Notes: generated by a model from the sequence alone, not told the origin. A DNA stretch of 64,000 bases from Pipra filicauda (GCF_003945595.2 NW_024104418.1:302193-366192), one strand, 5' to 3'. Shown: positions 1 to 12,552, counted from the stretch's first letter. Program-made: numbers and translations.

Positions 1-540
1 TGAGACACAGTCAAACAGTGGGTTATAAGTTCTTGTATTTCAAAGGCAGCAGTTGAAAATTATAGACAAACCCAGGGGTCTCTCTTTCTATGTGTCAGAG
101 CTTATCTAACACCCTCCTTTTTTGTTTTGGTTTTTTTTTTGTCTCTTGCCAAATTCCCTTCTAAATGTCACATATCATTGTGACACATGTGTAAGTGAGG
201 TGTTGGGGAAAGGAAGCCAATTCAAATCAGTGATTCTGTTACTCACAGTTTAATGCCCAGCTTCAAAATACACAAAAACCTTGGTACTGTGAGACACAGA
301 AGTCTGATGTTGCATTTTTTAAAGTCAGATGTTAACAGCTACAGCCTTCACTTTTTTTTTTTGTTCTTCTTTTTTTGGTAAGAATGAAAGAAACAAAAAT
401 ACTTAGAGGCCAGTTTGTGGTAGAAAGGCTCAGAAAGCTGAAGGTAAAAAAGAGGAATACGAAATGTGCCCTCTACATCAAAATCCCCTTAAAAGAAATT
501 CAAATTCCCACATGATTTTACTGGTAAAAAGACTTAGGGT
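1..540. other. single-copy non-coding DNA
   Basis: No gene or recognisable element. The stretch is AT-leaning, with T-rich runs near 121-141 and 350-375. It ends where the CR1 tail at 541 begins. Confidence 0.6.
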
Positions 541-1110
541 ATCACAGAATCATTTAGATTGGAAAAGACCTCTAAAATAATTGAGTCCAACCATTCCCCC
601 AGCACTGCCAAGGCCATCACTAAACCATGTCTCCAAACTCTACGTTCACATGGCTTTTAAGTCTCTCCAGGGATGGGGACTCCACCACTGCCCTGGGCAG
701 TCTGTGTCAGGGCTTGACAGCCCTTCCTGTGAATAAATTTTCCCTAATATCCAACCTAAACCTCCCCTGGCACAACTTGAGACCATTTCCTCTTGTCTTG
801 TCACTTGGGAAAAGAGGCCAACCTCAACCTGGCTACAATCTCCTTTCAAGTAGTTGTAGAGAGCGAGAAGGTCCCCCCTGAGCCTCCTTTTCTCCAGGCT
901 GAGTCCCCCCTGCTCCCTCAGCTGCTCCTGGTGCTCCAGACCCTTCCCCAGCTCTGTTCCTTTCTCTGGACATATTTGAGGGGCTCCAGCCCCTCAATGT
1001 CCTTCCAGAATTGAGGGGCCCAGAATTGCCCCCAGGACTGGAGATGCCTCAGCAGTACCAGCACAGGGGACGGGCACTACCCTGGTCCTGCTGCCACACT
1101 ATTGCTGATA
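541..1110 (-). mobile_element. CR1 LINE fragment, 3' end and part of the 3' coding end
   Basis: On the plus strand it opens with the reverse complement of the CR1 tail (ATCACAGAATCATTTAGATT). It then runs through the known blocks: cactgccaaggccatcacta, the 'ggactccaccactgccctgg' block, and the 'tctccaggctga' block near 892. It ends near 'cacactattgctgatac', so the element lies on the minus strand and is 5'-truncated. It is one of the two longest copies here, and its 3' end belongs to the 'actgccaaggcca' group shared with the copies at 5211 and 59591. Small open frames in it are relics without function. Confidence 0.9.
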
Positions 1111-2310
1111 CAACACTTGCACCAGCATAAAAACATGCAGAAAAGCATTTACAGACATTTTACTGATCAGTAACTCGGTAACTGAGTTTTAGAGTTCCTA
1201 AACCCTTAATTCTGGCAAGCAGGTAAAACGTGCGAGTCAGGCAGAGCTCAGCATTAACAGCTACAGCAGAACATCCAGAGTTACAACCTGTATACCTTTT
1301 CCCACTCGTATTTTCAAATCTCCTTCATGCCTTGCCCCCCTCCACGTGTGTGTTAAAGAGATACGTGATGCTTTTCTAAAAGTTTGAAGTTGATGCACAA
1401 AAAACACGGGAGGAGGGTGGGAGAGCTGGACTGAAAATGCTCATTGCTCAGTTCTCCAGGATGGCACTTGTAGCCATGTGCTGGAAAAAAAGCTTCTTGG
1501 CCTCTGCACAGAATTCCCCTTCACCACCTGGTAGTAGGGGGATGCTGAGCAGTAGCACATCCTGGATGGAGAGCGCTCCTTCCAGCTGAGCCAGAAGAGG
1601 GAGACCAAGGATGCACTAAGCCAGATGCCAACTCCTTTCACTTCTGCCCGTGCCCCTGCTCGTTTTTTCTTTCGGGAAAACCAGGTTGCAATTTCTGTAC
1701 CTGTATGAACTCTAATTTATGTAATTTATAATGTAGAAACCATCATGTTGGAGCCATGCAACCACACTGCCTGTAAAAGAACCTGACAAGGCCTAACACA
1801 GCATTTTGAAATCCTGGAGATTGTTAAGGTACATAAAACAGCTATACAACTTGCTAGAAACACAGGCCTTAATAAATATCTATTTTTAAAGCTGGGAAAC
1901 TTAATTGCTGGTACAAGAAACCTGTTTGGTCTTGAGAGGCAGCTTGCTGTGTTTGTGAATAAAAAATACATCCTACAGCTGCCTTCATTTCTATAAACCA
2001 GATCACAGCAAGCCAGGATAATCCTGTCATTTATATCTCCTTAATATTTGAGCTTCTCTGGGTCCAGAATTGGTTGACAAGAGAATCACTTTACCAGTTT
2101 TCTCCCGATTTGAACATGCTTTCATGTCCATTCTCATTCTTTGGCTCATTGTATCATCTTTTTATTTACGTGATGGTTTTGGCTTGGTGAAGCCTCGAAG
2201 TCACAAAAATGGATCAAAGCCTCCCTGTAGCAGATGGAGCAGAAACATATAGCAAAAAGAAACCCCCTGGCACTTAAATCCTGCAGTCTGGGCAGATTTG
2301 TAACTGTGGA

Positions 2311-2350
2311 CAAGCATCCACCTTTCTGTGGACAGAAAGGTGGATGCTTG
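2311..2350. repeat. perfect short-spaced palindrome (19-bp arms, 2-bp spacer)
   Basis: The left arm CAAGCATCCACCTTTCTGT (2311-2329) is followed by GG and then its exact reverse complement (2332-2350). A hairpin this exact with a 2-base loop is rare by chance. The word CTGTGGACA occurs just upstream (around 2304) and again across the centre (around 2326), as expected if replication switched templates. It is not a microRNA precursor shape because the loop is too small. Confidence 0.95.
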
Positions 2351-2614
2351 GAAGGGCTGTAAGTGCCAGCAAAAATCCAGTGAATTCTGTAGTAAGGTAA
2401 TACACTGGGATATTGTCCTGGCACTCAACAACCTGGCACTGCTTTAGGAACATTTAGTATTGTATGTGGGAGTATCTGGAGGTGTCTGACAGGAAAGAAC
2501 CTGCATGATTTCCTGACCCCTTACACAAGATCTCATAAATGAAGCTGTGTTATTGCCATCACTGTACCTGAGAAAGACAATGGTGTTTAAAAATACCCAT
2601 TGTGGTCCTTTTTC

Positions 2615-2617
<3 letters not shown>

Positions 2618-2645
<28 letters not shown>
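2618..2645 (+). repeat. poly(A) tract, 28 bases
   Basis: An uninterrupted run of A. Upstream sequence shows no recognisable processed gene or SINE, so it is called a simple repeat rather than a retrocopy tail. Confidence 0.9.
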
Positions 2646-2648
<3 letters not shown>

Positions 2649-3198
2649 GTGCTCTCAGAGAAATGAAAAAATAAACATCCAGTTCCCCATAACTCTGTTT
2701 CAGACTTCAGCCAAAATTCACCAGAACGTTTCTACACATAAAAAACTGCTTCAAAATTTGAGGCAATGCAGGCAAATCTCTTGTGACCTCATTGAGAGGT
2801 AAATTTGCAAAAAAAAAAAAATAAAAATTTCTGAGTGTCAAAATAAGTGCCTTATAGAAGTTCTAGCTGTGAATTTCCTTCACCCTATTCAATTGCTTTC
2901 ATTTCAGATGCTCGGATTTTCTATTTCCATCCTCAAATTCCTACCCAGAGTACATTAACATCTATAAAAACATCCCCTGTGGCTTAGTGGATTTTGGATC
3001 TGGTCAGTCCCAGACTCTTTTTCCAGCTGAGTGGATAATCAATTTAATATATTGACATAGCCATGAGAATACTGAGGAGGATGGTTCTAGCTTCTTCCTG
3101 ATAAAACTTGGAAAATACTTCAAAAATATTGAGTTCTTTCTGTTTTCCTCATTTTCCAGCCTGACAGTGAGACCATTTTGAGGTTTATGGGAAGAGTG

Positions 3199-3230
3199 GC
3201 ATGGGGTCATCAGGGCATGGGGTCATCAGG
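3199..3230. repeat. 16-bp exact tandem duplication
   Basis: The unit GCATGGGGTCATCAGG occurs twice back to back (3199-3214 and 3215-3230) with no mismatch. Confidence 0.95.
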
Positions 3231-5210
3231 AACCAAGGAAAGAAGAGGAAATTTCTCCTGAGCAGAGAGAAACAGGGCTGTGCACATGAATCCTCTAAAC
3301 AAGCAGCCTTGAGACAAAAGAAAAGCCCGAGGCAACGTCAAGTTCTCCTTGTAATGGGAACTGCAAGGCTGAATATTTACAAACAAACTGGTCAGGTAAC
3401 ATGCAGAAAACCATTATTTGGGTCACCAGTCCCAGAGTCTTGAGAATTTGGGTGTCAAGTCAGTGTGAGACATAAAATTTGTTGATAGAAGCATGACAAA
3501 AAGCTGCCCCTGATGTGAGAGGGCACAGCAAAGGGAGAGAGATAACCAGCAGGTGGTTTAGAAGCTGAAGCCTGATGTTCAGGTGCAGCCAAGATTTACA
3601 AATCCCACTTTTTTTCCACATGACCTCATTGTTACTTACATTCCTGTAGTACCTGATTTTCTATCTACCAGTGGGTATGTACACGATCATCCAACTGCTC
3701 ACCCAGCTCCAAAACTTCAATGACATCTCAGCATCCCTGGAAAGATCTTGTCTTCTAGGTTTTCCAAAACACACTGCTGAGACACTGCTGTACATAAGAG
3801 AAAATCTGGGATTAGCCCTTTCAACAGAGCCATTGTTTGATTTTTTTTTCCCACCGTTTCTGAGTTGGGGGACTAATGTAGGTTTTGGAAGACCTAGTTT
3901 TGTTTCCACTTGCTGCTTGATTGGAAGCAGAAAACTGTAGGTTTCCTGCAAAGATGTTGCTATAAACATGGTGTCGCTGAGACATTTTGGATAAATTAAT
4001 CCCCCTGAAGTTGCTTTGTTTTGTACATATAAATGCACCTAAGAGTGAACAAGCCAGAAAGTGAGTTGCTGTTTGGTCATTACAGTATTTTCCCAGTATC
4101 TTGGTGAGGAGACAAGGTCAGACACTTCTCCCAATGAATATTTATTTATACAAAATATAATAACTTCAGGCAGAGATTTTGAGATATGTCTTTGCAGGAG
4201 AGCCTAAGGCACACAGTTCTTTTCTGGGACTTAAAAAAGCGTTGAGCAGAGTAGAGATTTGAGAGCACATCTCCTGCCTTCCATGTGGCACCTCTTCTCT
4301 TCCTTCTCCCCCTGCCTGGTTATCTTTTTGTAGGTGTAAAGACAAGTCTGCCTTTAGCATTCAACACAATCTGAGAGCTCACAGATGAAAATCTGAATCA
4401 AAGATAGGTACTAGATAAACTTCTTTTTTTATTTTACTGGAGATCAGTTGCCTAAATGCCTTTAAATCTGGACCTAAAACTGTAAGGATTAGAGCACTGA
4501 TAACTAAATGTCATCTAAGAGCTGAGTCATGTTTCTAAATGTCTTTGAGGCATTTATCATGGATTATATAGTGCAGCATTAATTTCTTTTCAGACTTGTT
4601 TGTTACTGCAACATTAAATTATGAAAATGATGGAAAAAATTATCGAGTGGTTACACAGCCTAATAAGGCAAGGAACCATCTCAGCAAACAGAGAAAAACA
4701 CAACTGAGCACTAATAAAAGACGTTATAGCCAAAAGGGGCAGTTACAGACTGCATTACATACACACACACATCAGGAAGCAATTTAAAAACTGAGTAACC
4801 AGAGTGATATTATTGAGGCTGGATCTCTGCAGAAATGAAATATTGTGCTGTGCTGACACCTGGTGCACAAATCCATTTGCTCAGGAAAGCACAGCTCCCC
4901 ACCATGGATCCCAAAAGCAGCTTCCCAGCCCAGAGAGGTTGTCCTTTGGCCTTCGTAATCATCCCGTGTTTGCAAAGCACTTAGACACAGCCAGAGCTGT
5001 CTGGGAGTGACTTCTTCCTGAGCAATTCAGCACAGCTAATTTTCACCTGCTAATACATTAAAGATGCGATTAGAGGCTTGGGGGAGGTTTTTTTCAAGGG
5101 CACAAATGGTGATGGGAGTGCTTGTCTTTGGAATATGCCTTAGAACTAATTCCCTTTGGTAAGTCTCGTTTAATTTGCAGGCTTTGCATGTCAGAGGTTA
5201 TTGGAGCAGA

Positions 5211-5599
5211 TAGAATCAGAAAACCATAGAATCATTGAGGTTGGAAAAGACCTCCAGGTTAATCAAATTCAACCCTTAACCCAGCACTGCCAAGGCCACC
5301 ACTAACCCATGTCCCCAAGTGCCACATCCACACGGCTTCTAAGTCACTCCAGGGATGAGGACTCCACCACTTCCCTGGGCAGCTGTGCCAGGGCTAAACA
5401 ACCCTTTTGGTGAAGAATTTTTTCCTAATACCCAGCCTAGACCTCCCCTGGCACAACTTGAGCTAGTTCCCTCTTATCCTATTGCTTGTTTCCAGGGAGA
5501 AGAGGCCAACACCCACCTCACTACAACCTCCTTCCAGGTAGTTCTAGTTCCAGAGAGCAATAAGGTCCTTAAGTTTTGTTCAGTCCAGGTCACTCCCTA
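5211..5599 (-). mobile_element. CR1 LINE 3' fragment
   Basis: Reverse-complemented CR1 tail (accatagaatcattgaggtt) followed by 'cccagcactgccaaggccac', the 'ggactccaccacttccctgg' block and 'cagggagaagaggccaacac'. It belongs to the same 3'-end group as the copy at 541. The match fades near 5599, so the element is 5'-truncated. Several small indels show it is old and inert. Confidence 0.88.
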
Positions 5600-7860
5600 G
5601 GGTTAAGGTCAGAAATGTCTGGTCTTAACACCCTATTGTGCTCCATCAAGCAGCCAGAAAGAGTTTAGAGCAGGTTAGGAAGCAGCCTTCTCCATAAACA
5701 CAGCCATGTGCAGTTCTCTCTTTTGAGACTTGGCCTTGGTCCTTTCATACAAACACTATCTTTCTTCTTTCTTTTTTTTTTTATAAAAACCCCCACATCA
5801 TAAACCCTGTATTTCCTTACTTGTGATGTAGAGATTCTTGTATTCAGGGACCATAAGGTTTCGTGTAGGTGAAAGAGTGACCCACCAAAAAGCCTGAGAT
5901 ATGAAAAGGGCCATCTCTGAATAGAGACTGCATCTCCCTGTTAGGCCAATTAAAATAATAAATTGTAACTATTGCATTTTGCAGACTTCTTTAGGCCTCT
6001 TCTACTTAGTCCAGCTGTAACATGTACACTTGGCCCCTCAGTTTGGGAAGGACAGACTCACCTAGACTCTGCTATGGGAAGAAGGTGTGCTGTAGCCAGA
6101 TTAACCACATGGCCTTGATTTTTACTTATGGATGTCCTTATTCTACATTCATATCTTTAAAACCCCCCACATTTTACCAGCTTTTTTACTGTTCAAAGTT
6201 CTATGAAGGAGAGATGAGAATCTGTGGCAGCATAAATCAGATGTACCCTGATAAGGACAGCAGTTGACTGTAATTATCTGTGCAGACATGGTGACCTAAA
6301 AGACACACTACACCAAGCAAACAATATCCAACAGCAAACAGTGGGCTTGTTTACTTCCCTTGGAGCTTGTTAGGCTTAATCCTTTTTGTTTTGGGGTTGT
6401 TTTTTTCCCAGGTAATTGATTTCTAGCATCGGTTTCAAAACAGAAGCTCCTTGTTTTCATTTTTTAATACTCCACACCACAGAGTGCTTTCACTCTATTT
6501 AATGTTAGGTTCAGTTAGCACTAGTGTAGATGAAAAATAGTTGCCTGTTAAGAGTTCATGTGCCTCATTTGATTGAGAAGCACCCAAAATACTGCAAGAA
6601 CCTCACTTAGTTACCTCTTACCTGTGGCTTTCTCTGCCTATGTCTAATCATTAATTCACACTAAACATGCTTAGCACACAGTGACTGATCTTCCCCTTGG
6701 AGCCCTTCAGTCCAATTTTTTCCTTAATCCCTTGGAAACTGCCACTTCTTACCTGGAGCATCTCTTCTCAGCACTCACTGGGTGCAGCACATGGAGAGTT
6801 GACAACAGAGTTTTTAAACGTAGCCAAAGCACCTTTAAATGAGATGGCTCAGCTGTCTGCAGCAGTGAGAGTGCATAAAGGAGGACAAACACCTGGGGGT
6901 GAGTCTGTGATGAGCCTTGTGCTTCATTAACTCTTTTACAGCTGTTCCCCACTGCTTGGAAATGCTGTAATCTGTTACAGGTGACAAAACCTGTGGGCTT
7001 TTGTCTGGACATCGGTGTCAGCCCAGGTCGTACCTGAAATTCGTGGGGCTTTCAGATAATCTCTCTAAATCATTTTGTCATCACTGCTAGAGAGCTAAAG
7101 CTCTCCTGATTTCATGTCTTGGCTGTTACAAAGTGAGAAGGTCGCAGGTTGTCACATCTGCACAATTTTCCCCTCCCACACTTTGCTGGACTTGGGGAAG
7201 ATCATCTGAGCATGTCACTTCTTATTTGTGCCTTTTCCCCTTTACTGGAATATGAAACAAGCCATTTGTCCTCCTTACATGCTGAGCAATACCATGGTAG
7301 TATTTTCTTCTTCTAAACTTGCCTGTTGTTTATTGTCATGTGGTTACTCTGAAAAAAAAAAAAAAAAAAAAGAGATAATCTTTTTATTCTCTATTTGTAC
7401 AGCTCAACACAGTGGGACTATGCTCAGAGCCAGAAGCTGCAAAGCTGTAAAATAATCCAAGTTGGAAGTATGGATATGTGTGTGTGTGTGCTGGAAGTAT
7501 TTTATTCCTGTTGTCATGCAAATTGGGAAAGGTATTTAATACCCATTACTGTCCAAGCTTTGGCAATATCATTAGGATTTGAGACTTGTGGGTTTTCCTG
7601 CAAGGATCAGAGGGAACACACCTTCCCTCTCCATCCCATCTGCACCTCGCTGTGCAGATGTTCACTGCAACAGCTTTTAAGATGCTTGTGATACTGGATC
7701 TAGCTTTGTAGGCAAAAAAAATATAAAAGGTAACTGAGGGAATGGTGGTTGAGCCTCATTTGTAAATTGATAGACCCAGAAGAAGACAAGTTCCTGCCTG
7801 TTAATCCATCAATCAGACGTAATTTGCCTCAGAAACATGGAATGTTTCACTAAAACATGA
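5600..7860. other. single-copy non-coding DNA, 2.3 kb
   Basis: No gene was recognised. It contains a T-rich run near 5760-5785, a 20-base poly(A) at 7352-7371 and a (TG)7 run at 7477-7490. Open frames are short and lack known motifs. Confidence 0.55.
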
Positions 7861-7972
7861 TGGGGCTTGGAGAAACCTGGTCTAGTGGAAGGTGTCCCTG
7901 CCCATGGCAGGAGGTTGGAACAAGATGAGCTTTAAGGTCCCTTCCAACCCAAACTGTTGCATGATTCCATGA
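7861..7972 (+). mobile_element. CR1 LINE extreme 3' end
   Basis: Plus-strand CR1 sequence: ggcttggagaaacctggtct, gtgtccctgcccatggcagg, ctttaaggtcccttccaacc, ending in tgattccatga. Only about 110 bp remain, a heavily 5'-truncated insertion. Confidence 0.9.
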
Positions 7973-9028
7973 AAACAAAGGATGCTCCCTATCCCACCCA
8001 TCATGCACATGTGTGGAAACACATATTTCTTGTACTGACTCCAGCACACTGCACAGCAACTAATACCAGAAGCAGAGCTCAAGATTTCTGCACAAACTGG
8101 TTGGCATTGTGAAAAAAAGGATTGTAAGAGCAAGTTATGCGTGAAAAAAATTAAATACACAAACTCAGTCTGGGTCTCAGACAGGGTCAAACAAGCAGCT
8201 CATTAACATCTCACAGGAACCTTGCCTGGCTCTGCCCTCTCCGGTGTTACTGAACTCATTTCAGTAGCTTTATCCTGTGGTTTAACACTTGTTTTTGCAA
8301 TGCAAGGAAAGAAAAGCGATAGGTTTTGAAGGGACCTTAAGCTGTTTACTTTTTCTTCCCTGAGCTGCCAGTAACTGAAGTTGCTCTAGTAAGAAGTAGA
8401 TTCGAATGTGGACATTTTAGCATTTAAGAACCCTCAGGGTTCTCACTCATGAGATTCTGTCCTCCAGCTCATGAAGGAATGGTCTGAGCTCAGTGATAAT
8501 CCCAGCTAAAGCCATTACATAAACACAGAGAGATTTTCCATGTAATATTTGTAGAAAGTTTGACTGATAGCTTCCCTCTGGTGCTCACAGCTTCAGTCTT
8601 TCCTAGGTTAACAGTTCCTCCCCTTTACACCATCACAGCTCACAAATATCTGCAATGGGAAAAGCCAAGTCAGAATTCTTGAATGGGATTTACATTTCTG
8701 CAATTAATAAATCTTCAGGAAGAGATATGATAAGCTCTCTGGAGCATTATTTTAGGTTCCTCAAGAGCTGAACTCAGCAGGGAAACTGGTGACTTCTGGC
8801 CTTTGCCCCTGTTAGGATCACTGGGGAGTGGAGTCAGCATCCTGTTGCAAAAACAGATAATGAAAACTGGCAGTGCTTTCCTCATTGCCAGGGGCTTCAG
8901 AATGGACTTCTGGGAGAAAAGACAGTTAATGAGGTCACAAGAGTGTGCAAAGCCACACTTTAGTACATGGTGAGTGTTCAAGACTGATGTAGGAAGAGCT
9001 GCAATGGGGTATCTCCATTGGGAATGAT
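7973..9028. other. single-copy non-coding DNA
   Basis: Nothing recognisable. Open frames on the minus strand here are continuations of frames that run through the neighbouring CR1 copy. Confidence 0.5.
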
Positions 9029-9563
9029 GAGCTGCAACACCTGCAGTGCTGCCTCCAGCTCTGGAGGCCCAGCATGAGAAGGACGTGGAGCTGCTGGAGA
9101 GAGTCTGGAGGAGGCCACTGAGATGCTGCCAGGGCTGGAGCCCCTCTGCTCTGGAGCCAGGCTGGGAGAGCTGGGGGTTTCCCCTGGAGAAGAGAAGGCT
9201 CCAGGGAGAGCTGAGAGCCCCTTGCAGGGCCTGAAGGGGCTCCAGAAGAGCTGGAGAGGGACTGGGGACAAGGGATGGAGGGGCAGGACAAGGGGGAATG
9301 GCTTCCCAGTGCCAGAGGGCAGGGTTAGGAGGGATATTAGGAAGGAATTGTTGGCTGTGAGGGTGGGGAGGCCCTGGCACAGGTTGCCCAGAGAAGCTGT
9401 GGCTGCCCCTGGATCCCTGGAAGTGTCCAAGGCCAGGTTGGACAGGGCTTGGAGCAACCTGGCCTAGAGGAAGGTGTCCCTGCCCATGGCAGGGTGATTG
9501 AAATTAGGTGATCTTTAAAACCCCTTCCAACCAAACCAATCCATGTTTATGATTCTATGATTT
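9029..9563 (+). mobile_element. CR1 LINE fragment, long 3' copy
   Basis: Starts near gctgcaacacctgcagtgct and runs through 'agaaggacgtggagctgctg', 'ctggagaagagaaggctcca', 'acaggttgcccagagaagct' and 'gtgtccctgcccatggcagg', ending in tgattctatga. It covers the end of the CR1 second reading frame and the 3' untranslated region. Open frames of up to about 220 codons cross it on both strands, but these reflect its GC-rich sequence and not a working gene. Sequence decay is modest, so this is one of the better preserved CR1 copies here. Confidence 0.93.
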
Positions 9564-10444
9564 TGCTCATGCTGTGTAAGACCATGACACAGCTGGTGAA
9601 GTGCTGCTCAGGTCCACAACTCTTCAAGTTTCAATACACAAGATATATATGAAGTGAAGGGTGATAAATCTCATGCAAAACCTTCAGCTGGTTATGTTCA
9701 GGTGTCTCCATGAAACATTTTAACAGTGCTCAATCCTACAAACAACATCTATGTCGAAAGAAAAAAAAATTGCCAGAAAAATCAAAATGCATATCACTGA
9801 GCTTGGATCCTCAACTACAATCCCTCCACCCTATCATTTTGTCTATCTGCAATCATATGCTCCATTAAGCAGTGACTGTGTCTTTCTCTGTTGTGTAGAT
9901 GAGCTCATTATGTGATATGAATTAATAATACAATGAAAACTGCAAGCAAACGAACCCCTTTCTGCTTTTCTGTACATTTGCATCCCTTCATTTGCCATAT
10001 TCTACTTTTTAACCACATAATATTTCCAATCTTTACCCCGAGGCTTCAGACTCAGTTGATGAAGTCCAGGTGGTGGTTTCTAGGAGAAGCCTGTTCTCTG
10101 AGAACTGTGACACCTGTGATTAAAATCCACTGCTTGTCTGCCTGCCTGGTTTAATGACTTAAAGGATTAAGGCATCCCACTCTTGAACAAAACATTTTCA
10201 CTGACTTACTCTGGTGAGGAAGGGTCACACGTATTCTGTTATCTTTGCATTGCCATTCAAGCAGAAAAATATGAGTTACCATAAGGAAGACGCAAAGGAG
10301 TCCTGAAAACAAGAACAGTTATGCCCTAAGATATTTGTTACCTAAAGTAAAATTGTCAGTGATGCTTTCTCAGAGAAAGCAGTCTTTTTGTTCCCCATGG
10401 ATCTTTAATCTATTCAATACTTTGCTTTTTTTTCTCTCTAAATA
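9564..10444. other. single-copy non-coding DNA
   Basis: Nothing recognisable; AT-leaning with scattered short A runs. Confidence 0.5.
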
Positions 10445-10597
10445 CAGAATCATTGAATGGCAGAATGGTTTGGGTTGGAAGGGACCTTAAAGACCATCTT
10501 GTTCCAACACCCTGCCATGGCCAGGGACATCTTCCACCAGATCAGATTGTTCCAAGGCCCAGACAACCTGGCTTTGGACATTTCCAGGAATGGGGAA
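10445..10597 (-). mobile_element. CR1 LINE 3' fragment
   Basis: Reads tcattgaatggcagaatggt, then gggttggaagggaccttaaa, a 'ccctgccatggccagggaca' block and ends at tccaggaatggggaaa. This is the reversed 3' end of CR1, about 150 bp. Confidence 0.9.
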
Positions 10598-11544
10598 ATA
10601 TCCTATTAAAAGCTCTCAGGTTGCCAGAAAGTATATCTGGATACCAGTGATATCATTGGGGGGGGGGGGGAAGGCCTATGACTACATAGATGTAAGAAGA
10701 TTTAAGACTTATTTCTGTCAATCTAATGAGGTTCATTCTTTAAAAAAAAATAATAAAAATTCAACCTTTCTGTTTGCAAACAAATTTTAAAATAGCTAAG
10801 ATTTTAATTTCTTCACCTTTCTTTACCTATCACCTCATATCACCCAAAATAAAGAGTCAGACTTGAGTCTGTCTTGCTTTGAATCCCTTCACAGCAGCTT
10901 CAGAACAAGGAGAGAAAGGTGTCCTGTATGAATCAGGACTGACCTTTTCATGGAGACCTCATTCTGTTTGTTGTTCCCTAAAAGTCTCACAGCCAGTTAC
11001 ATGCACTGATTTTGTTTGCAAAAGGATTTACAGGGTGATAATTGGAAAAGAGATTGACACGGACAGAACGAATGTGCACTGCAGCTCAAACCAGCAATTT
11101 TGGGTTTTAAATGTGACCCTGAAAGGAGAATTACATTATGTTGGAATTAATAAAATTTTTCTACAAGCAAGGAGAGAATCAAATGCCAGGAGGTGACTAA
11201 ATTATGTATTTTCACATCCTTTCACCAGGCTCTTTTTGGTTCATCTACCTTCGCCCCATAGCCCTAGAGGAAGAAGATGTCTTCTGGTTGGCCCTTAATC
11301 TCAGTGTATGTTTCTAAAAAACTTTAAAAATTGAGTTTACCATCAAGTTATGGCACATGCAAAGAGCTTCGTGTTTAATAGTCCAAATAAATCCTTTCAC
11401 CCAAAAATGCTGTACAGGAAAGGAAAGCAGCCTTTGCAGCAAGCCTGGCAGACTGTTATTCTCAGGTCCCACCTCAAACCCTCTCATTAGTGTGTTTAAA
11501 TTAACCCATTCCATTTTTTTAGACAAGAAATATTAAACTAGAGT
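10598..11544. other. single-copy non-coding DNA with a 13-base poly(G)
   Basis: A run of 13 G sits at 10658-10670. No gene recognised. A plus-strand open frame at 10879-11196 (105 codons) has no motif that I know. Confidence 0.5.
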
Positions 11545-11755
11545 TGATAGGGTAGAAGGGACCTTGGAAGGTCAGTTTGTCCATCATCCTGCTTCAGGAC
11601 AAGCACAACCTTGTGTAAACCCATCCTGTCAAACAGTGTCTGCTCTGAGAAACCTCTGAGGCTGAAGATGTTCCTGCTGTCTCAGCTCATCTGTTTCAGT
11701 CCTTGATTCCTTCTGTGACCATCCTGAATTCCAGTTAAACTACTTCTTTGTTCTG
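11545..11755 (-). mobile_element. probable old, strongly decayed CR1-like LINE tail
   Basis: The pattern gggtagaagggaccttggaa, then 'tccatcatcctgcttcagga' and 'acccatcctgtcaaacagtg' follows the order of blocks in the reversed 3' end of ancient CR1 families, with many changes. The right border is not clear. It could also be chance similarity. Confidence 0.5.
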
Positions 11756-12320
11756 GATGATTAAATGCAAATTTTTAAGCTGACAATCAGATTAGATTTG
11801 CCCTAATGTAAAGTACCCTTAGATTAAACATCCTCCTCCTCCTGAATAATGAATATCCTTGTCTCCTCTCCTTTCCTGTTAAAGCATCTCTCCATCCTCC
11901 TCAGGTGAAAGGATAGAATAAAATTCTGCTTATTCTCCATTTTACATCCACCCCACACTTTTATTTTATTATTTGTTGTGGAAAATATGAATCTCTCTCC
12001 AATCAGATGTTCACTGACAGAGTCTTACTGGCTCGAGCAGCAGTGACCCATATTTAACAGAGCTATCATTTCAACTTTTCATCTGCAGACAAATAAAGCA
12101 CATTCCTATGACAAAATTTTTTATTGAACTGTAGTCTTTTGATTTATGGCAAGTTTAAAAGCATCCTGTTAGAAAAGGACACTCCTATTTCATTTTGCCA
12201 AGCCAAGAAAGAGATTTATATTCCACCTATAATAATAATGTTCCTGTCACCTTCAGCAAAGAGTTAAATGATAATCAGAAGAGGGAGAAAAACCACTTCA
12301 ACAACAAACATTGTTTGGCA
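11756..12320. other. single-copy non-coding DNA
   Basis: CT-rich around 11829-11905, otherwise nothing recognisable. Confidence 0.45.
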
Positions 12321-12552
12321 TTTAGATTATATTTAGATTGGAACAAATTCTTTCCTGTGAAGGTGGGGAGGCACTGGAACAGGTTGCTCAGAGAAGCTGT
12401 GACTGCCCCATCCCTGGAAGTGTCCAAGGCCAGATTGGACAGGGCTTGGAGCAACCTGGGTTAGTGGAAGGTGTCCCTGCCCATGGCAGGGAGGTGGAAC
12501 TGTGTGATCTTTAAGGCCCCTTCAAATCCAAGCCTTTCTATGACTCCATGAT
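12321..12552 (+). mobile_element. CR1 LINE 3' fragment
   Basis: Contains aggttgctcagagaagctgt, ccatccctggaagtgtccaa, gtgtccctgcccatggcagg and ends in tgactccatga. It is 5'-truncated and starts at the 'tttagatta' block. Confidence 0.92.

Larger units (their letters stand above)
1111..5210. other. single-copy non-coding DNA, 4.1 kb
   Basis: No gene was recognised. It holds the palindrome at 2311, a 28-base poly(A) at 2618 and a 16-bp tandem duplication at 3199. The longest open frame (minus strand, 3661-4038, 125 codons) shows no domain, signal peptide or membrane segment that I recognise, and has no convincing exon borders. The part around 4850-5090 has balanced composition and no repeats, which would fit an enhancer-type conserved block, but only alignment can tell. 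Confidence 0.55.

Noticed and set aside
2618..2645. Poly(A) tail of a processed pseudogene
   Set aside because: No recognisable transcript or target-site duplication upstream.
2967..3000. tRNA-like A box (gtggcttagtggatt)
   Set aside because: No B box at the expected distance and no cloverleaf.
3661..4038. 125-codon frame on the minus strand
   Set aside because: No recognised motif; the opposite strand is open over much of the same range, which is typical of chance frames.
8715..9467. Long overlapping open frames on both strands (up to 221 codons)
   Set aside because: They run over a CR1 copy whose GC-rich, stop-poor sequence opens several frames at once; no intact LINE protein domain is present.
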